From: Roseateles sp. YR242 | Lineage (GTDB): Bacteria > Pseudomonadota > Gammaproteobacteria > Burkholderiales > Burkholderiaceae_C | Length of the DNA stretch: 64,000 nt | Direction: 5' to 3' | NCBI RefSeq assembly: GCF_900109745.1 | Contig: NZ_FOAV01000013.1 | Location: 97,238-161,237, forward strand | Shown: positions 30,426 through 38,957 of the stretch, in pieces | Layout of the letters: each line of letters begins with the position of its first letter | Numbering within the stretch: the first letter of the stretch is position 1 | Made by a program: the position numbers and the translations under genes | Notes under the pieces: generated by a model | The model's database searches: none | Told to the model about the DNA's origin: nothing | The model's input: only the letters and a program-made list of their open reading frames with translations

Positions 30426-31184
30426 TCAGTTCCCCAGGTAGGCGTCCAGCACCGCCTTGTTGCGTCGAATCTCCGTGGGCGTGCCCACGGCGAGCACCCG
30501 CCCTTCCACCATCACCAGGATGCGGTGGCAGAGGTCCATGACGAAGTCCATGTTGTGCTCGATGACGATGAAGCTGCCCTGATGCTCGCGGTTCAGTTCC
30601 TTCAGCAGGCTGCTGATGCCGCCCACCAGGCTGGGGTTCACGCCGGCACAAGGCTCATCCAGCAGCACCAGCACCGGCTCGCTCATGAAGGCCATGGCGA
30701 TGTCCACCAGCTTTTGCTGGCCATAACTCAGCTCGCCGGCCCGCTGATGCGCGACGTGCCCCAGGCGGAATTTCTCGATCAGCGCGTCGGCTTTCGCCCC
30801 CAGGCCGGAGTCCCCGGGCGAGAACAGCCGCCCCCAGGCGCTGCCCTTGTGCTCCTGGGCAGCCACCAGGAGGTTGTCCCGCACGCTCATCTTCCCGAAC
30901 ACCTGCAGGGTCTGGAAGGTGCGCCCCACCCCGCGGTGGTTCAAGGCCAGCGGCGACAGGCCGGTGATGTCCCGCCCCTGCAGCGCCACCGTGCCGCTGT
31001 TGGGCCGGATCTGGCCCAGCACGCTGTTGAACATGGTGGTCTTGCCGGAGCCGTTGGGCCCGATGACGCCAAAGATCTCACCCGGCATCACCTCGAAGCT
31101 CACCCCGTCGACAGCACGAATGGCCCCATAGGACTTGCGCAGATCGCTGACGCTCAGCAACGGCGCCACGGTGGCGGGGGTCAT
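30426..31184 (-). CDS. Branched-chain-type ABC transporter ATPase LivG, hydroaromatic locus
   Basis: A 252-residue ATPase with Walker A GPNGSGKTT, signature ELSYGQQKLVDIAMAF and Walker B VLVLLDEPCAGVNP. The LivG-specific C-terminus VLAVGTPTEIRRNKAVLDAYLG is present. ATG 31184 overlaps the stop of the permease gene (ATGA), so all transporter subunits are made from one coupled mRNA. Confidence 0.92.
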   Translation of the reverse strand: MTPATVAPLLSVSDLRKSYGAIRAVDGVSFEVMPGEIFGVIGPNGSGKTTMFNSVLGQIRPNSGTVALQGRDITGLSPLALNHRGVGRTFQTLQVFGKMSVRDNLLVAAQEHKGSAWGRLFSPGDSGLGAKADALIEKFRLGHVAHQRAGELSYGQQKLVDIAMAFMSEPVLVLLDEPCAGVNPSLVGGISSLLKELNREHQGSFIVIEHNMDFVMDLCHRILVMVEGRVLAVGTPTEIRRNKAVLDAYLGN

Positions 31185-32197
31185 GGGCGACCTCCCGCCG
31201 GCACCACAGGTGCGCTGGCGGCGCTGGCCGCCCGTGCCAGCGCCGCCGCCCGGGCCCGCTTCCGGGCCCGCAAGCGGTCCGGCAGGCTCAGCAGCCCGTC
31301 CGGCAGCCACAGCATCAACACGATCACCGCCGCCCCGAAGGCACACAGATACCAGCCCTGCGCAAACCGCAGCCATTCCGGCAGCAACACCCCGACCGCC
31401 GAACCCAGCAGCGGCCCCCAGAAGTAGCCCGCCCCGCCGACCACCACCATGAGGTACATCATGATCGATGCCCCGGCTGTGAAGGGGGCCGGCTCGATGA
31501 ACTGCACCAGTGGCGCGAACAGCGCCCCGGCCGCCCCGGCATAGGCCGCACCGATGGCAAACGACAGCAGCGTATAGCGCTGCACATGGATGCCCAGGCT
31601 CTCCGCCCGGATCGGGTTGTCCCGCAGCGCGGTAAAGGCCTTGCCCCACGGTGACCGCAGCAGCCGCCACAGCAGCAGCGCCAGCAGCACGGCCGTGGCC
31701 AGGATGAAGTAGTAATAGGCCAGGTTTCCCTCCAGCGAAAAACCGAACAGGCCCGGCCGGGCGATGCCGTTGATGCCGAAGGTGCCCCCGGTGAGCCACT
31801 CCTCGTTGCGCATCACCAGCCACACGGCCGAGTTGAACCCCAACGTGGTGAAGGCCAGATAGATGGCCTGCACCCGCAACGCCGGGAAGCCCAGCCCGAT
31901 GCCCACCACAAAGCAGCCCACGATGGCCGCCGGGAAGGCCAGCCAGAAGCTGATCCCGGCCTTCAGCAGGATGGCCACCGTATAGGCGCCAATGCCCAGG
32001 AAGGCCGCATGACCCAGGGACTTCTGGCCGGCATAACCCACCGTGAGGTTGAGCCCCATGTTGGCAATCACGAAGACCAGCCAGTAGCTCAGCAGATAAA
32101 GCCCGTAGCTCTTGAGAAAGGGCGGCACCGCGACCAGTACGGCCAGGCCCGCCAGCCCGGCCAGCGGCCCCAGCCACGTGAACATGTTCTTGCGCAT
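31181..32197 (-). CDS. Branched-chain-type ABC permease LivM
   Basis: A 338-residue permease with about nine membrane helices. The LivM signatures NMGLNLTVGYAGQKSLGHAAF, ALRVQAIYLAFTTLGF and the cytoplasmic coupling segment ALRDNPIRAESLGI are present. The Arg/Ala-rich C-terminus is cytoplasmic. It starts 5 bases after the LivH stop and overlaps livG by 4 bases. Confidence 0.92.
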   Translation of the reverse strand: MRKNMFTWLGPLAGLAGLAVLVAVPPFLKSYGLYLLSYWLVFVIANMGLNLTVGYAGQKSLGHAAFLGIGAYTVAILLKAGISFWLAFPAAIVGCFVVGIGLGFPALRVQAIYLAFTTLGFNSAVWLVMRNEEWLTGGTFGINGIARPGLFGFSLEGNLAYYYFILATAVLLALLLWRLLRSPWGKAFTALRDNPIRAESLGIHVQRYTLLSFAIGAAYAGAAGALFAPLVQFIEPAPFTAGASIMMYLMVVVGGAGYFWGPLLGSAVGVLLPEWLRFAQGWYLCAFGAAVIVLMLWLPDGLLSLPDRLRARKRARAAALARAASAASAPVVPAGGRP

Positions 32198-32202
32198 GGG
32201 GT

Positions 32203-33078
32203 TCACACCTTCCGTTCTTCGCGCCGCCCCAGCAGGCCTTGCGGCTTGAAGAGGATGACCAGCATGAAGACCACCAGGGCCACGGCGTCCTTGTAGGCCG
32301 GTGAGATGTAGGCGGCCGCCAGGTTCTCGGCCACGCCCACGATCACCCCGCCCAGCAGCGCACCGCGGGAATTGTTGAAGCCGCCGATGACAGCGGCGAA
32401 GAAGGCCTTGGTGCCGAGCGGCTCTCCCATGTCGAACTTGACCAGGTAGCTGGGCGCGATCAGCAGCGCGGTGGCGCAGGCCAGCAGGGCATTCACCGCG
32501 AAGGTGTAGAGCACCATGCGCGGCACGTTGATGCCCAGCACGGTGGCGCTGTCGGTGTTTTGCGCCACCGCCTGCATGGCCCGGCCGGTCACCGTGCGCG
32601 CCAGAAAGGTCTGCGTGCCCACCACCAGCACCAGGGCCATGCCCAGGGTGCCCAGGTCGGCCAGCGTGAAGGTGGCCCCCAGCAGGTGGAAGAGCCGGTC
32701 CGGGAAGAGCGCAGGAAACGGATGCGCCTCCGCCGTATAACCGGCCCGCACGCCATTGCGCAACGCAATCGCCAGGCCGAAGGTGGCCACCACCACCGGC
32801 ATCAGGCCGAACCGGAGCAGCGGGTCGGCGATGCCCCGCTTGAAGCCCCAGCCCAGCACCCCCACCGCCATCACGCAGGTGGCGATGAAACTGGCCCACA
32901 GCGGCAGGCCAGCGCCCAGCAGCATCAGCATCACGAAGGCCGGCAGCATGACGAACTCGCCCTGCGCGAAATTGATGGTGCCCGAGGCCTGCCACAGCAG
33001 GGTGAAGCCCAGGGCGGCCATGGCATAGATGCTCCCGGTGGCCATGCCGGAGAACAGCAGTTGAAGAAAGTCGGCCAT
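32203..33078 (-). CDS. Branched-chain-type ABC permease LivH
   Basis: A 291-residue permease with about eight membrane helices. LivH landmarks are GSIYAMAALGFTLLWQASGTINFAQGE split by the first helices, the coupling motif AQNTDSATVLGINV, and GVAENLAAAYISPAYKDAVA near the end. It pairs with the LivM-type permease downstream and lies 18 bases after the binding-protein gene. Confidence 0.92.
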   Translation of the reverse strand: MADFLQLLFSGMATGSIYAMAALGFTLLWQASGTINFAQGEFVMLPAFVMLMLLGAGLPLWASFIATCVMAVGVLGWGFKRGIADPLLRFGLMPVVVATFGLAIALRNGVRAGYTAEAHPFPALFPDRLFHLLGATFTLADLGTLGMALVLVVGTQTFLARTVTGRAMQAVAQNTDSATVLGINVPRMVLYTFAVNALLACATALLIAPSYLVKFDMGEPLGTKAFFAAVIGGFNNSRGALLGGVIVGVAENLAAAYISPAYKDAVALVVFMLVILFKPQGLLGRREERKV

Positions 33079-33096
33079 CGCATGCCGTCCCGGCCG

Positions 33097-34287
33097 TCAG
33101 CTCTTCTTGCCCAGGGCGGGCAGCGTCTCCTTGACCACCTGCTTGCCCCCCTTCACCTCCACCAGGTAGCTCTCACGGTCCAGATCGCCGTTCTCGTCGA
33201 TGGTCACGTCCATGAGCACGCCGGGCTGGCTGGCCACGGCAATGGTCAGCCCATGCAGCGCCTTGGCCACCGCCTCCCGGTCCAGCTTGCCCACCTTCTC
33301 GATGGCCGCCTTGAGCATGAACACGGAGGTGTAGCCCTTCATGCCGTTGTGGTCCGAGACATAGCGGTATTCCTTTTCAAAGCGCGCCTTGAAGCCCTGG
33401 ATCACCGGGCTGGGGGCATCCACCGTCAGGCCCACATGGGCGCTCACGCCATTGGCGGCCTCGCCGGCCAGGTCGATCACCTTCTGGCCCACCAGCGTGG
33501 TCTCGCCGATGATGGGCTTGGTCCACCCCTGCTTGCGCAGTTCGCGCAGCGCGCGGGCGGACTCCTCTTCATTGGTGTAGACGAACAGCACGTCGGCATC
33601 GCTTTGCTTGGCCTTGAGCACGGGCGCTGCAAAGTCCACCTGGCCGGACTCCGAGGAGATGTCCGCCACCACCTTCAGGCCGTTGGCATCCGCCGCCTTG
33701 ACGAAGGCATCCCGGCCGCCCTTGCCGAAGTCGTTGTTCACGTAGATCACCGCCACCGTCTTGGCCTTCAGGCCGCGCGCGATGTAGCGCGCCAGCTTGG
33801 GCATGGCCGTGGTCTGGGTGAAGCTGGTGCGGAAGATGTAGGGGTTGCCTTGCTGGGTGATGGTGGCCGCCTCGCCGCCGGTGAAGTTGGGAATACGGGC
33901 CCGACGTGTCTCGGCCATGCTCACCAGCACCGAGCCGGAGAAGGTCGGGCCCAGCACGGCAAACACCTCGTCATCCACCGCCTTGGTGGCCAGGCCCTTG
34001 GCTACGCCCGGGTTGGACTGGGTGTCCGTGACCATGGTTTCGATCTTCTTGCCCAGGATGCCCCCGGCCGCATTGATCTCCTTGACCGCCAGCTCGATGC
34101 CGTTCTTGGCATTGGTGCCGGCGGTCGCCCCCGCGCCGGAGAGTTCCTGCAGCACGGCGATCTTGATGGCCTGCTGGGCCTGCGCGGCCAGCGGCATCAG
34201 GCCTGCGGTGGCCATGGCGGCCGTGGCCACGCCAGCCAGCAGGCCGCGCAGCAAAGTGTTCCGATGCATGTTCATGGTTGTCTCCAT
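33097..34287 (-). CDS. Periplasmic ligand-binding protein, LivK/peripla_BP_6 type
   Basis: A 396-residue substrate-binding protein for the ABC transporter. The signal peptide spans about residues 1-38 (ending LAAQAQQ). Type I periplasmic fold motifs are IKIAVLQELSGAGATAGTNAKNG split over the first strand, AVLGPTFSGS and VAVIYVNNDFGKGG. AAGGAG precedes ATG 34287; a second GGAGACAACC precedes ATG 34275, so both starts look usable. The ligand is inferred from the neighbours to be a hydroaromatic or aromatic acid. Confidence 0.92.
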   Translation of the reverse strand: METTMNMHRNTLLRGLLAGVATAAMATAGLMPLAAQAQQAIKIAVLQELSGAGATAGTNAKNGIELAVKEINAAGGILGKKIETMVTDTQSNPGVAKGLATKAVDDEVFAVLGPTFSGSVLVSMAETRRARIPNFTGGEAATITQQGNPYIFRTSFTQTTAMPKLARYIARGLKAKTVAVIYVNNDFGKGGRDAFVKAADANGLKVVADISSESGQVDFAAPVLKAKQSDADVLFVYTNEEESARALRELRKQGWTKPIIGETTLVGQKVIDLAGEAANGVSAHVGLTVDAPSPVIQGFKARFEKEYRYVSDHNGMKGYTSVFMLKAAIEKVGKLDREAVAKALHGLTIAVASQPGVLMDVTIDENGDLDRESYLVEVKGGKQVVKETLPALGKKS

Positions 34288-34302
34288 GGTGGTCTCCTTG
34301 TT

Positions 34303-34406
34303 GTGTGTCCTCGCCTGGTCTCATGGCCAGGTCTTCTTGTCAGGTCTTTTTGCCAGATCTCATCGCCTGGCCTCACCGCCTGCGCTTGTGGCGCGGTCTC
34401 AGCGCC
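34303..34406. repeat. Degenerate 13-bp tandem array, about eight units
   Basis: From TGGTCTCATGGCC (34316) successive 13-base units read AGGTCTTCTTGTC, AGGTCTTTTTGCC, AGATCTCATCGCC and TGGCCTCACCGCC. Weaker copies occur before (34303) and after (to 34406). It fills the gap between the shikimate-dehydrogenase-like gene and the binding-protein gene, inside the operon. Confidence 0.75.
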
Positions 34407-34430
34407 CGATCTCCGCGCTGTTCCACGGAT

Positions 34431-35282
34431 TCATGGGCCCGCCAGCAGGCGGCGAACCTCGGACGGGTCCGCCTGCACCGCCCGGGCCGCCTCGTCATAA
34501 CCAAAGAAGGACAGGTACTCCGGCACCTGCTGCACCAGCATCTCGAAGCCCGGATGCGCGGTCGTGCCACGCCGCTGGCAGGCGCGCAGCAGCGGCGTGG
34601 GCTGGTTTTTCATCAGGATGTCGACCACCACGGTGTCGGCATCGAGGTGATCGACATTGAAGGGCAACGGGTCCCCGGGCTGCAGCCCCAGCGGCGTGGC
34701 GTTCACCACCAGGTCGTAGCCGGCCGGCTCGGCGGATGGTGCCGGCGTCACCGTCACCCCGAAGGCTTCCGTCAGCCGCTGGGCGATGGCAGCCGTGCGG
34801 CCGGTGGCGGTATCAAAGAGCGCCACCGCCCGCGCCCCGCGCGCTGCCAGCGAAGTGGCAATGGCCACCCCGCCGCCGCCCACCCCCACCACCAGCACCC
34901 GGCTGCCCGTGATGGAAATACCGAAGTGGTCCAGCGCCTTGGTGAAACCCACCCCATCGAAGAGAGCCCCTTCGAGCGTGCCGTCCGCGTTGCGCCGAAC
35001 CGCATTGACGGCCTGGGCACTTTGGCCGAGCCGGTCGCAGTGGTCCAGCACCTGGATGGCGGCCGTCTTGTGCGGAATCGCCAGCCAGAAGCCGCCGATG
35101 TTCTGGGCAGCCAGCGTCGTGCGCATGAATTCATGCAGGCGGGAAGCCGGCACCTGGGCGGGCACCAGCACGGCGTCAATGCCGTGCCGGGCAAAGAGGT
35201 GGTTGAAGGCTTCCGGCGCCCGGACCTGCGCGACCGGGTCGCCCAGGATCAGGAACACACGGGTACTGCCAGAGATCGTCAT
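34431..35282 (-). CDS. Shikimate dehydrogenase-like oxidoreductase
   Basis: A 283-residue AroE-family protein. The catalytic Lys72 (AIPHK) and Asp109 (LFDGVGF) are kept, and GVGGGGVAIATSLAARGA is the NAD(P) Rossmann motif. The substrate Ser pair of AroE (SLSP) is replaced by VRAP at residues 20-23, and NVTIPHK reads FWLAIPHK. It is therefore probably not the biosynthetic AroE but a catabolic quinate/shikimate-type or RifI-like dehydrogenase, in keeping with the QuiC-like gene of the locus. Confidence 0.85.
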   Translation of the reverse strand: MTISGSTRVFLILGDPVAQVRAPEAFNHLFARHGIDAVLVPAQVPASRLHEFMRTTLAAQNIGGFWLAIPHKTAAIQVLDHCDRLGQSAQAVNAVRRNADGTLEGALFDGVGFTKALDHFGISITGSRVLVVGVGGGGVAIATSLAARGARAVALFDTATGRTAAIAQRLTEAFGVTVTPAPSAEPAGYDLVVNATPLGLQPGDPLPFNVDHLDADTVVVDILMKNQPTPLLRACQRRGTTAHPGFEMLVQQVPEYLSFFGYDEAARAVQADPSEVRRLLAGP

Positions 35283-35303
35283 GAAGCGATGTCTCCTTGT
35301 GGG

Positions 35304-36116
35304 TCAGACCGCCAGCCCATGCCGCAGCAGCCACTGCGCCGCCGCCTGCCGCACCTGCGTGGCCCGCGCCAGGGCCGTGCCCGCGCCGCCCGCCATCGGC
35401 ACCTCCAGGCTCAAGGGCACGCCCGGCGGGCCCGCGCTGAGGATGCCCAGCAGGTCCAGCTCGCCATCGCCGGGCGGCAACCGGGCTTCTCGGGCCTGCC
35501 GGATCAGGGCCTCGGTGGTGGCGGGCCGCTCATGCGGCGCATCGCAGAACTGAAAGTACGGCAGCCGCTGGGCGGGGACGGACAGCAACTGCTCCGAATG
35601 GTTGCCGCCCCGGTCGAAATGCAGCGGGTCCACCAGCACCCCCACGTCGTCGCTGCCCGAGGCCTGCGCCAGGGCCAGCGCCTGGGAGAAGTCCCGCACC
35701 GCCGTCCAGGGCATGGGCTCCAGGCACGGCCGCAGGCCGTAGGACCGGGCCAGACGCGCCAGCTGGCCGAGCTTGTCCGCCAGGCGCTGCCGTTCGGGAT
35801 CGTGGCCCGCCACGATCACAAAGGCCGCGCCCAGCGCTGCACCGGTCTCCAGCAGCGGCTCCGCCGTGGCCACATCCGTCTGCGGATGCAGCCGCAGCAG
35901 TTCCACGTCCAGCACACTCACCCCGGTATCGGCCAGGGCGGCCCGCACATCCCGGCGCTGCGGCGTGTCCCCCAGCAAGGACCATTGCGGCTCTTGCGGG
36001 GTTCCCGCCACCGGCCGCAGCCCGACGGCTGCATAACCGGCCTGCGCCGCACACAGCACCATGTCCACCGGGGAGAGCTCCAGCACCGTCAGCGCCGCCA
36101 GTGAAAGCACTCTCAT
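35304..36116 (-). CDS. Second TIM-barrel sugar-phosphate isomerase-like protein
   Basis: A 270-residue AP-endonuclease-2-like barrel. Candidate metal ligands are Glu in CLEPMPW, Asp in VLVDPLHFDRGG, Gln in FQFCDAP and Glu in LSLEVPMAGG, the same set as in dehydroshikimate dehydratases. It may be a second dehydratase or an isomerase/epimerase acting on the transported compound. It lies 6 bases after the porin stop and 21 bases before the dehydrogenase-like gene. Confidence 0.8.
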   Translation of the reverse strand: MRVLSLAALTVLELSPVDMVLCAAQAGYAAVGLRPVAGTPQEPQWSLLGDTPQRRDVRAALADTGVSVLDVELLRLHPQTDVATAEPLLETGAALGAAFVIVAGHDPERQRLADKLGQLARLARSYGLRPCLEPMPWTAVRDFSQALALAQASGSDDVGVLVDPLHFDRGGNHSEQLLSVPAQRLPYFQFCDAPHERPATTEALIRQAREARLPPGDGELDLLGILSAGPPGVPLSLEVPMAGGAGTALARATQVRQAAAQWLLRHGLAV

Positions 36117-36122
36117 GCGCCA

Positions 36123-37343
36123 TCAAAAGCGATGCAGGATGCCCAGTTGCACGCCACTGATCCGCCGGCCGTTGACGTCGAACGGCGTGGCAAAGTTGGG
36201 CGACACCCCGGCGGAACCGGCCGGACGGAAGCCGCCATTGGCCTCGTTGTCCAGCATCTCCCACGCGGCAATCAGGGTGGTACGTTTGGACAGCGAGTAA
36301 TAGCCCCCCACCGCAGCGCCGGTCATGCCGTGGGAATCGTGGCCGGTGTCCTTGATGGACCCCCACAGCGCGCCCACCCGCAGCTGCGGCGTGACGTTGT
36401 AGTCCGCCGAGATCTGCCAGATGTCGTAGTAGCGATTCACGTCCGCCACCGTGCCGGTCATCAGCACCCCAGTGTTGCCCAGCACCGTGCCGGCGTTGTT
36501 GCTCACCGCGGTAGCGGCGCTGTTGTTGCTGCGGATGTAGACCAGGTAGACCTTGCCCGCACCGTAGTCGTAGTTGCCATAGAAGTTGTCGTACTTGACC
36601 TTGGTGCGGATCGGGGCGGTGGCCGGCGGGTTGGCACGCAGGCCCGCATATCCGACCCGGAACGGCCCGTTCAGGTATTCCAGCCCCGCCTGATAGACCG
36701 CCTGGCTGGAGACCTTGCCGGACTCGCCCAGGGCGTAGTGGGCCTCGAAGAGGAACCCCGCCACGCGCGGCGAGATGTAGGCCACGTCGTTGTCGAACCG
36801 GGACGGCACCCCGAAGGTGTTGACCACCGAGCCCAGCGTGCGGGCGTTGTAGTCGATGTAGTCACCCCGGTAGAAGACCGCGCTGTTCTGCCGGCCGATG
36901 CGCACCTCGCCGAACTTGCCGGCCAGGCCTACCCAGGTCTGGCGGTCGAAGAAACGCGAGGTGTCGGCCAGGGTGCCGGTGTCGGCACCCAGCCCCCCTT
37001 CGAGCTGGAACTTGGCGCTCAGGCCATCGCCCAGGTCTTCCGTACCGCGCACGCCAAAGCGGCTGCGCAGGAATTCACCGTCGTTCAGCGACTTGATCCG
37101 GGCGCCCGAGCTGCTGCGCATGTAGTTCAGGTACTGATCGAGCGAGCCATAGATGGTCACCGTGCTTTGCGCCTGCACCGCCGTGGCGGCCCCCAGCAGG
37201 GCCAGCCCCATGGACAGGGTGGCGAAGCGGACCGGGAGGCGACACGGGGCGCCACCATGGGAAATGCCGCCGCTGATGGCGCGCTGGCGCCCGCCCGTGA
37301 AGCCGCACTGCAAGCCATGCTTGGGCTGAGATCTGTTGTTCAT
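36123..37343 (-). CDS. Outer-membrane porin, Omp32-type
   Basis: A 406-residue trimeric porin of the betaproteobacterial Gram-negative porin family. STVTIYGSLDQYLNY starts the barrel, SRFGVRGTEDLGDGLSAKFQLEGG is diagnostic, and the last residue is Phe (LGILHRF). The start at 37343 has AGGAGACAGG directly upstream. This gives an unusually long leader of about 58 residues before AQA|QS. It is the first gene of the hydroaromatic operon and probably admits its substrate. Confidence 0.93.
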   Translation of the reverse strand: MNNRSQPKHGLQCGFTGGRQRAISGGISHGGAPCRLPVRFATLSMGLALLGAATAVQAQSTVTIYGSLDQYLNYMRSSSGARIKSLNDGEFLRSRFGVRGTEDLGDGLSAKFQLEGGLGADTGTLADTSRFFDRQTWVGLAGKFGEVRIGRQNSAVFYRGDYIDYNARTLGSVVNTFGVPSRFDNDVAYISPRVAGFLFEAHYALGESGKVSSQAVYQAGLEYLNGPFRVGYAGLRANPPATAPIRTKVKYDNFYGNYDYGAGKVYLVYIRSNNSAATAVSNNAGTVLGNTGVLMTGTVADVNRYYDIWQISADYNVTPQLRVGALWGSIKDTGHDSHGMTGAAVGGYYSLSKRTTLIAAWEMLDNEANGGFRPAGSAGVSPNFATPFDVNGRRISGVQLGILHRF

Positions 37344-37528
37344 CCTGTCTCCTCTTGTAGGACCTCCACACCGGGGGTCTGGGAGCTATTTCAGCGATCT
37401 GCGGGGCCGAGCGGAACTAACCTGCCGCCCAAAACGAGCGACAAACGCTCGATTTGCGCGATCATCGCTCGAAACGCGGGTAATACCGGAGATGAAACGC
37501 TGTTTCAAAACAACGTTTCAGAACGAGT

Positions 37529-38320
37529 TCAGAGCAGCGGGCGCAGTGTCTGGGCGGTGTCGAACAGCAGCGGCAGCAGCTTGGCGCGCATCTCGTCCTC
37601 GCTGTAGGTGGCCGCCGGCAGTGTCATGCTCACGGCGCCCTTGCAGGTGCCCTTGCGGTCCCGCAAGACGGTGGCGATGCCGCACAGGCCCGGGTCCAGT
37701 TGCTTGGAGGCAATCCAGAAGTCCAGCGCCCGCGCCGCCCGCACGTGCTGGCGAAACGCCTCCGGGGCCACCACGGTGTGGCAGGTGAAGGCGCGGAAGT
37801 CGTGCCGGGCGAGCCACTGCTCGGACTCCGGTTCCGTCATGGCGGCCAGCAGCACCACGCCTGGGGCCACCACATGGGCGGGAATGCGCGACCCCGGCTG
37901 GTACCCCACCGAGACCACACGCGGTGAGTTGCTGCGCGCGACGTACACCACCTCATGCCCGTCCAGGATGCTGACGTTGACCGTCTCGCCGCACTGCATG
38001 GAAATGCGCTGGATGAAGGGCTGGACCAGGCGGGGCAGCCGGGAGGCGCCCAGGTAGCTTTGGCTCAGGCGCAACACGCGGGCGGTCAGCCAGAACAGCT
38101 TGCCGTCGGTCCCGGCATAACCGAAGTGCACGAGGCTCAGCAGATAGCGGCGTGCCGCCGTGCGGGTGAGCCCGGTCAGCCGCGCCACCTCGGTGGGCGT
38201 GAGCCGGGGATGGTCGTCATCAAACGCCTCCATCACCCGCAAGCCCTTGCCCAGGCCCTCGATCAGGTCCTTGCGGTCGATCTCCGCCCCGTATTCAGCA
38301 CCCTGTGCCAGATCCATCAT
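37529..38320 (-). CDS. IclR-family regulator, PcaR/PobR-like
   Basis: A 263-residue regulator. The winged helix lies at about 15-75 (LGKGLRVMEAF, LTPTEVARLTGLTRTAARRYLLSLVHFGY) and the IclR effector domain follows (VSILDGHEVVYVAR, GSRIPAHVVAPGVVLLA). This pattern is typical of PcaR/PcaU/PobR activators of protocatechuate and hydroxybenzoate genes. GGAGGTG precedes ATG 38320. It lies upstream of the porin on the same strand with a 185-base gap and is the likely activator of that operon. Confidence 0.9.
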   Translation of the reverse strand: MMDLAQGAEYGAEIDRKDLIEGLGKGLRVMEAFDDDHPRLTPTEVARLTGLTRTAARRYLLSLVHFGYAGTDGKLFWLTARVLRLSQSYLGASRLPRLVQPFIQRISMQCGETVNVSILDGHEVVYVARSNSPRVVSVGYQPGSRIPAHVVAPGVVLLAAMTEPESEQWLARHDFRAFTCHTVVAPEAFRQHVRAARALDFWIASKQLDPGLCGIATVLRDRKGTCKGAVSMTLPAATYSEDEMRAKLLPLLFDTAQTLRPLL

Positions 38321-38383
38321 GCGCACCCACCTCCACACAGACGTGCCGTCCAGGGGAAAACCCGGCCAGCGGCCGCGCGCGGT

Positions 38384-38656
38384 TCAGGACAGCAGTTCCA
38401 GTTGCCGGCCCGCCTGCACGGCTTGCCCGCGATTCTCGACACCCAGCTTGCTGAACAGACGGTTCAGGTATTGCTTGGTCGTCCCCAGGGTGAGCGACAG
38501 GTGCTCGGCGATCCGCTTGTTGGGCCAGCCCTGGGCCAGCAGCCCGAGCAACTGGACCTCGCGACCGGTCAGGTCCAGCGCGGACGCCTTCATCAACGAC
38601 CGGGCTGATGGCGGTGCACACACCGCAGGAGCCGCTCCTGGCAGGGCTTCGATCAT
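38384..38656 (-). CDS. Stand-alone LuxR/GerE helix-turn-helix protein
   Basis: A 90-residue protein that is essentially one GerE DNA-binding domain: LTGREVQLLGLLAQGWPNKRIAEHLSL and LGTTKQYLNRLFSKLGVENRGQAVQAG. There is no receiver or sensor domain. ATG 38656 is chosen because AAGGAG is 6 bases upstream. It sits just before the IclR gene, same strand, and may add control to the catabolic locus. Confidence 0.82.
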   Translation of the reverse strand: MIEALPGAAPAVCAPPSARSLMKASALDLTGREVQLLGLLAQGWPNKRIAEHLSLTLGTTKQYLNRLFSKLGVENRGQAVQAGRQLELLS

Positions 38657-38957
38657 CACTGTCTCCTTGTCTGCGTCGGCGCCGATGGGGCGGTGCTCAG
38701 CGCGCCTGGTGGCGGGTCCGTGCGGGAGGCCGCGGACGTTGTACGGCGCTTATCGTTGGATGCAATATCGGGCGCGATTCTGGAGCCGGCCCATTGCGGG
38801 CGGCTAGCGCACACCCGCACTAGCTGTTATGCCGCCGCGGTATGGGTCGGCCCCACCCTCGTTGCAGCGGGAAGCGCCAGGCTCGCCCTCTACAATGTCC
38901 GTCCACTCGAATTCAAAGCCTAGACGCCCGCCTGAAAAGGTGTTGGCGCGCGCCCTC

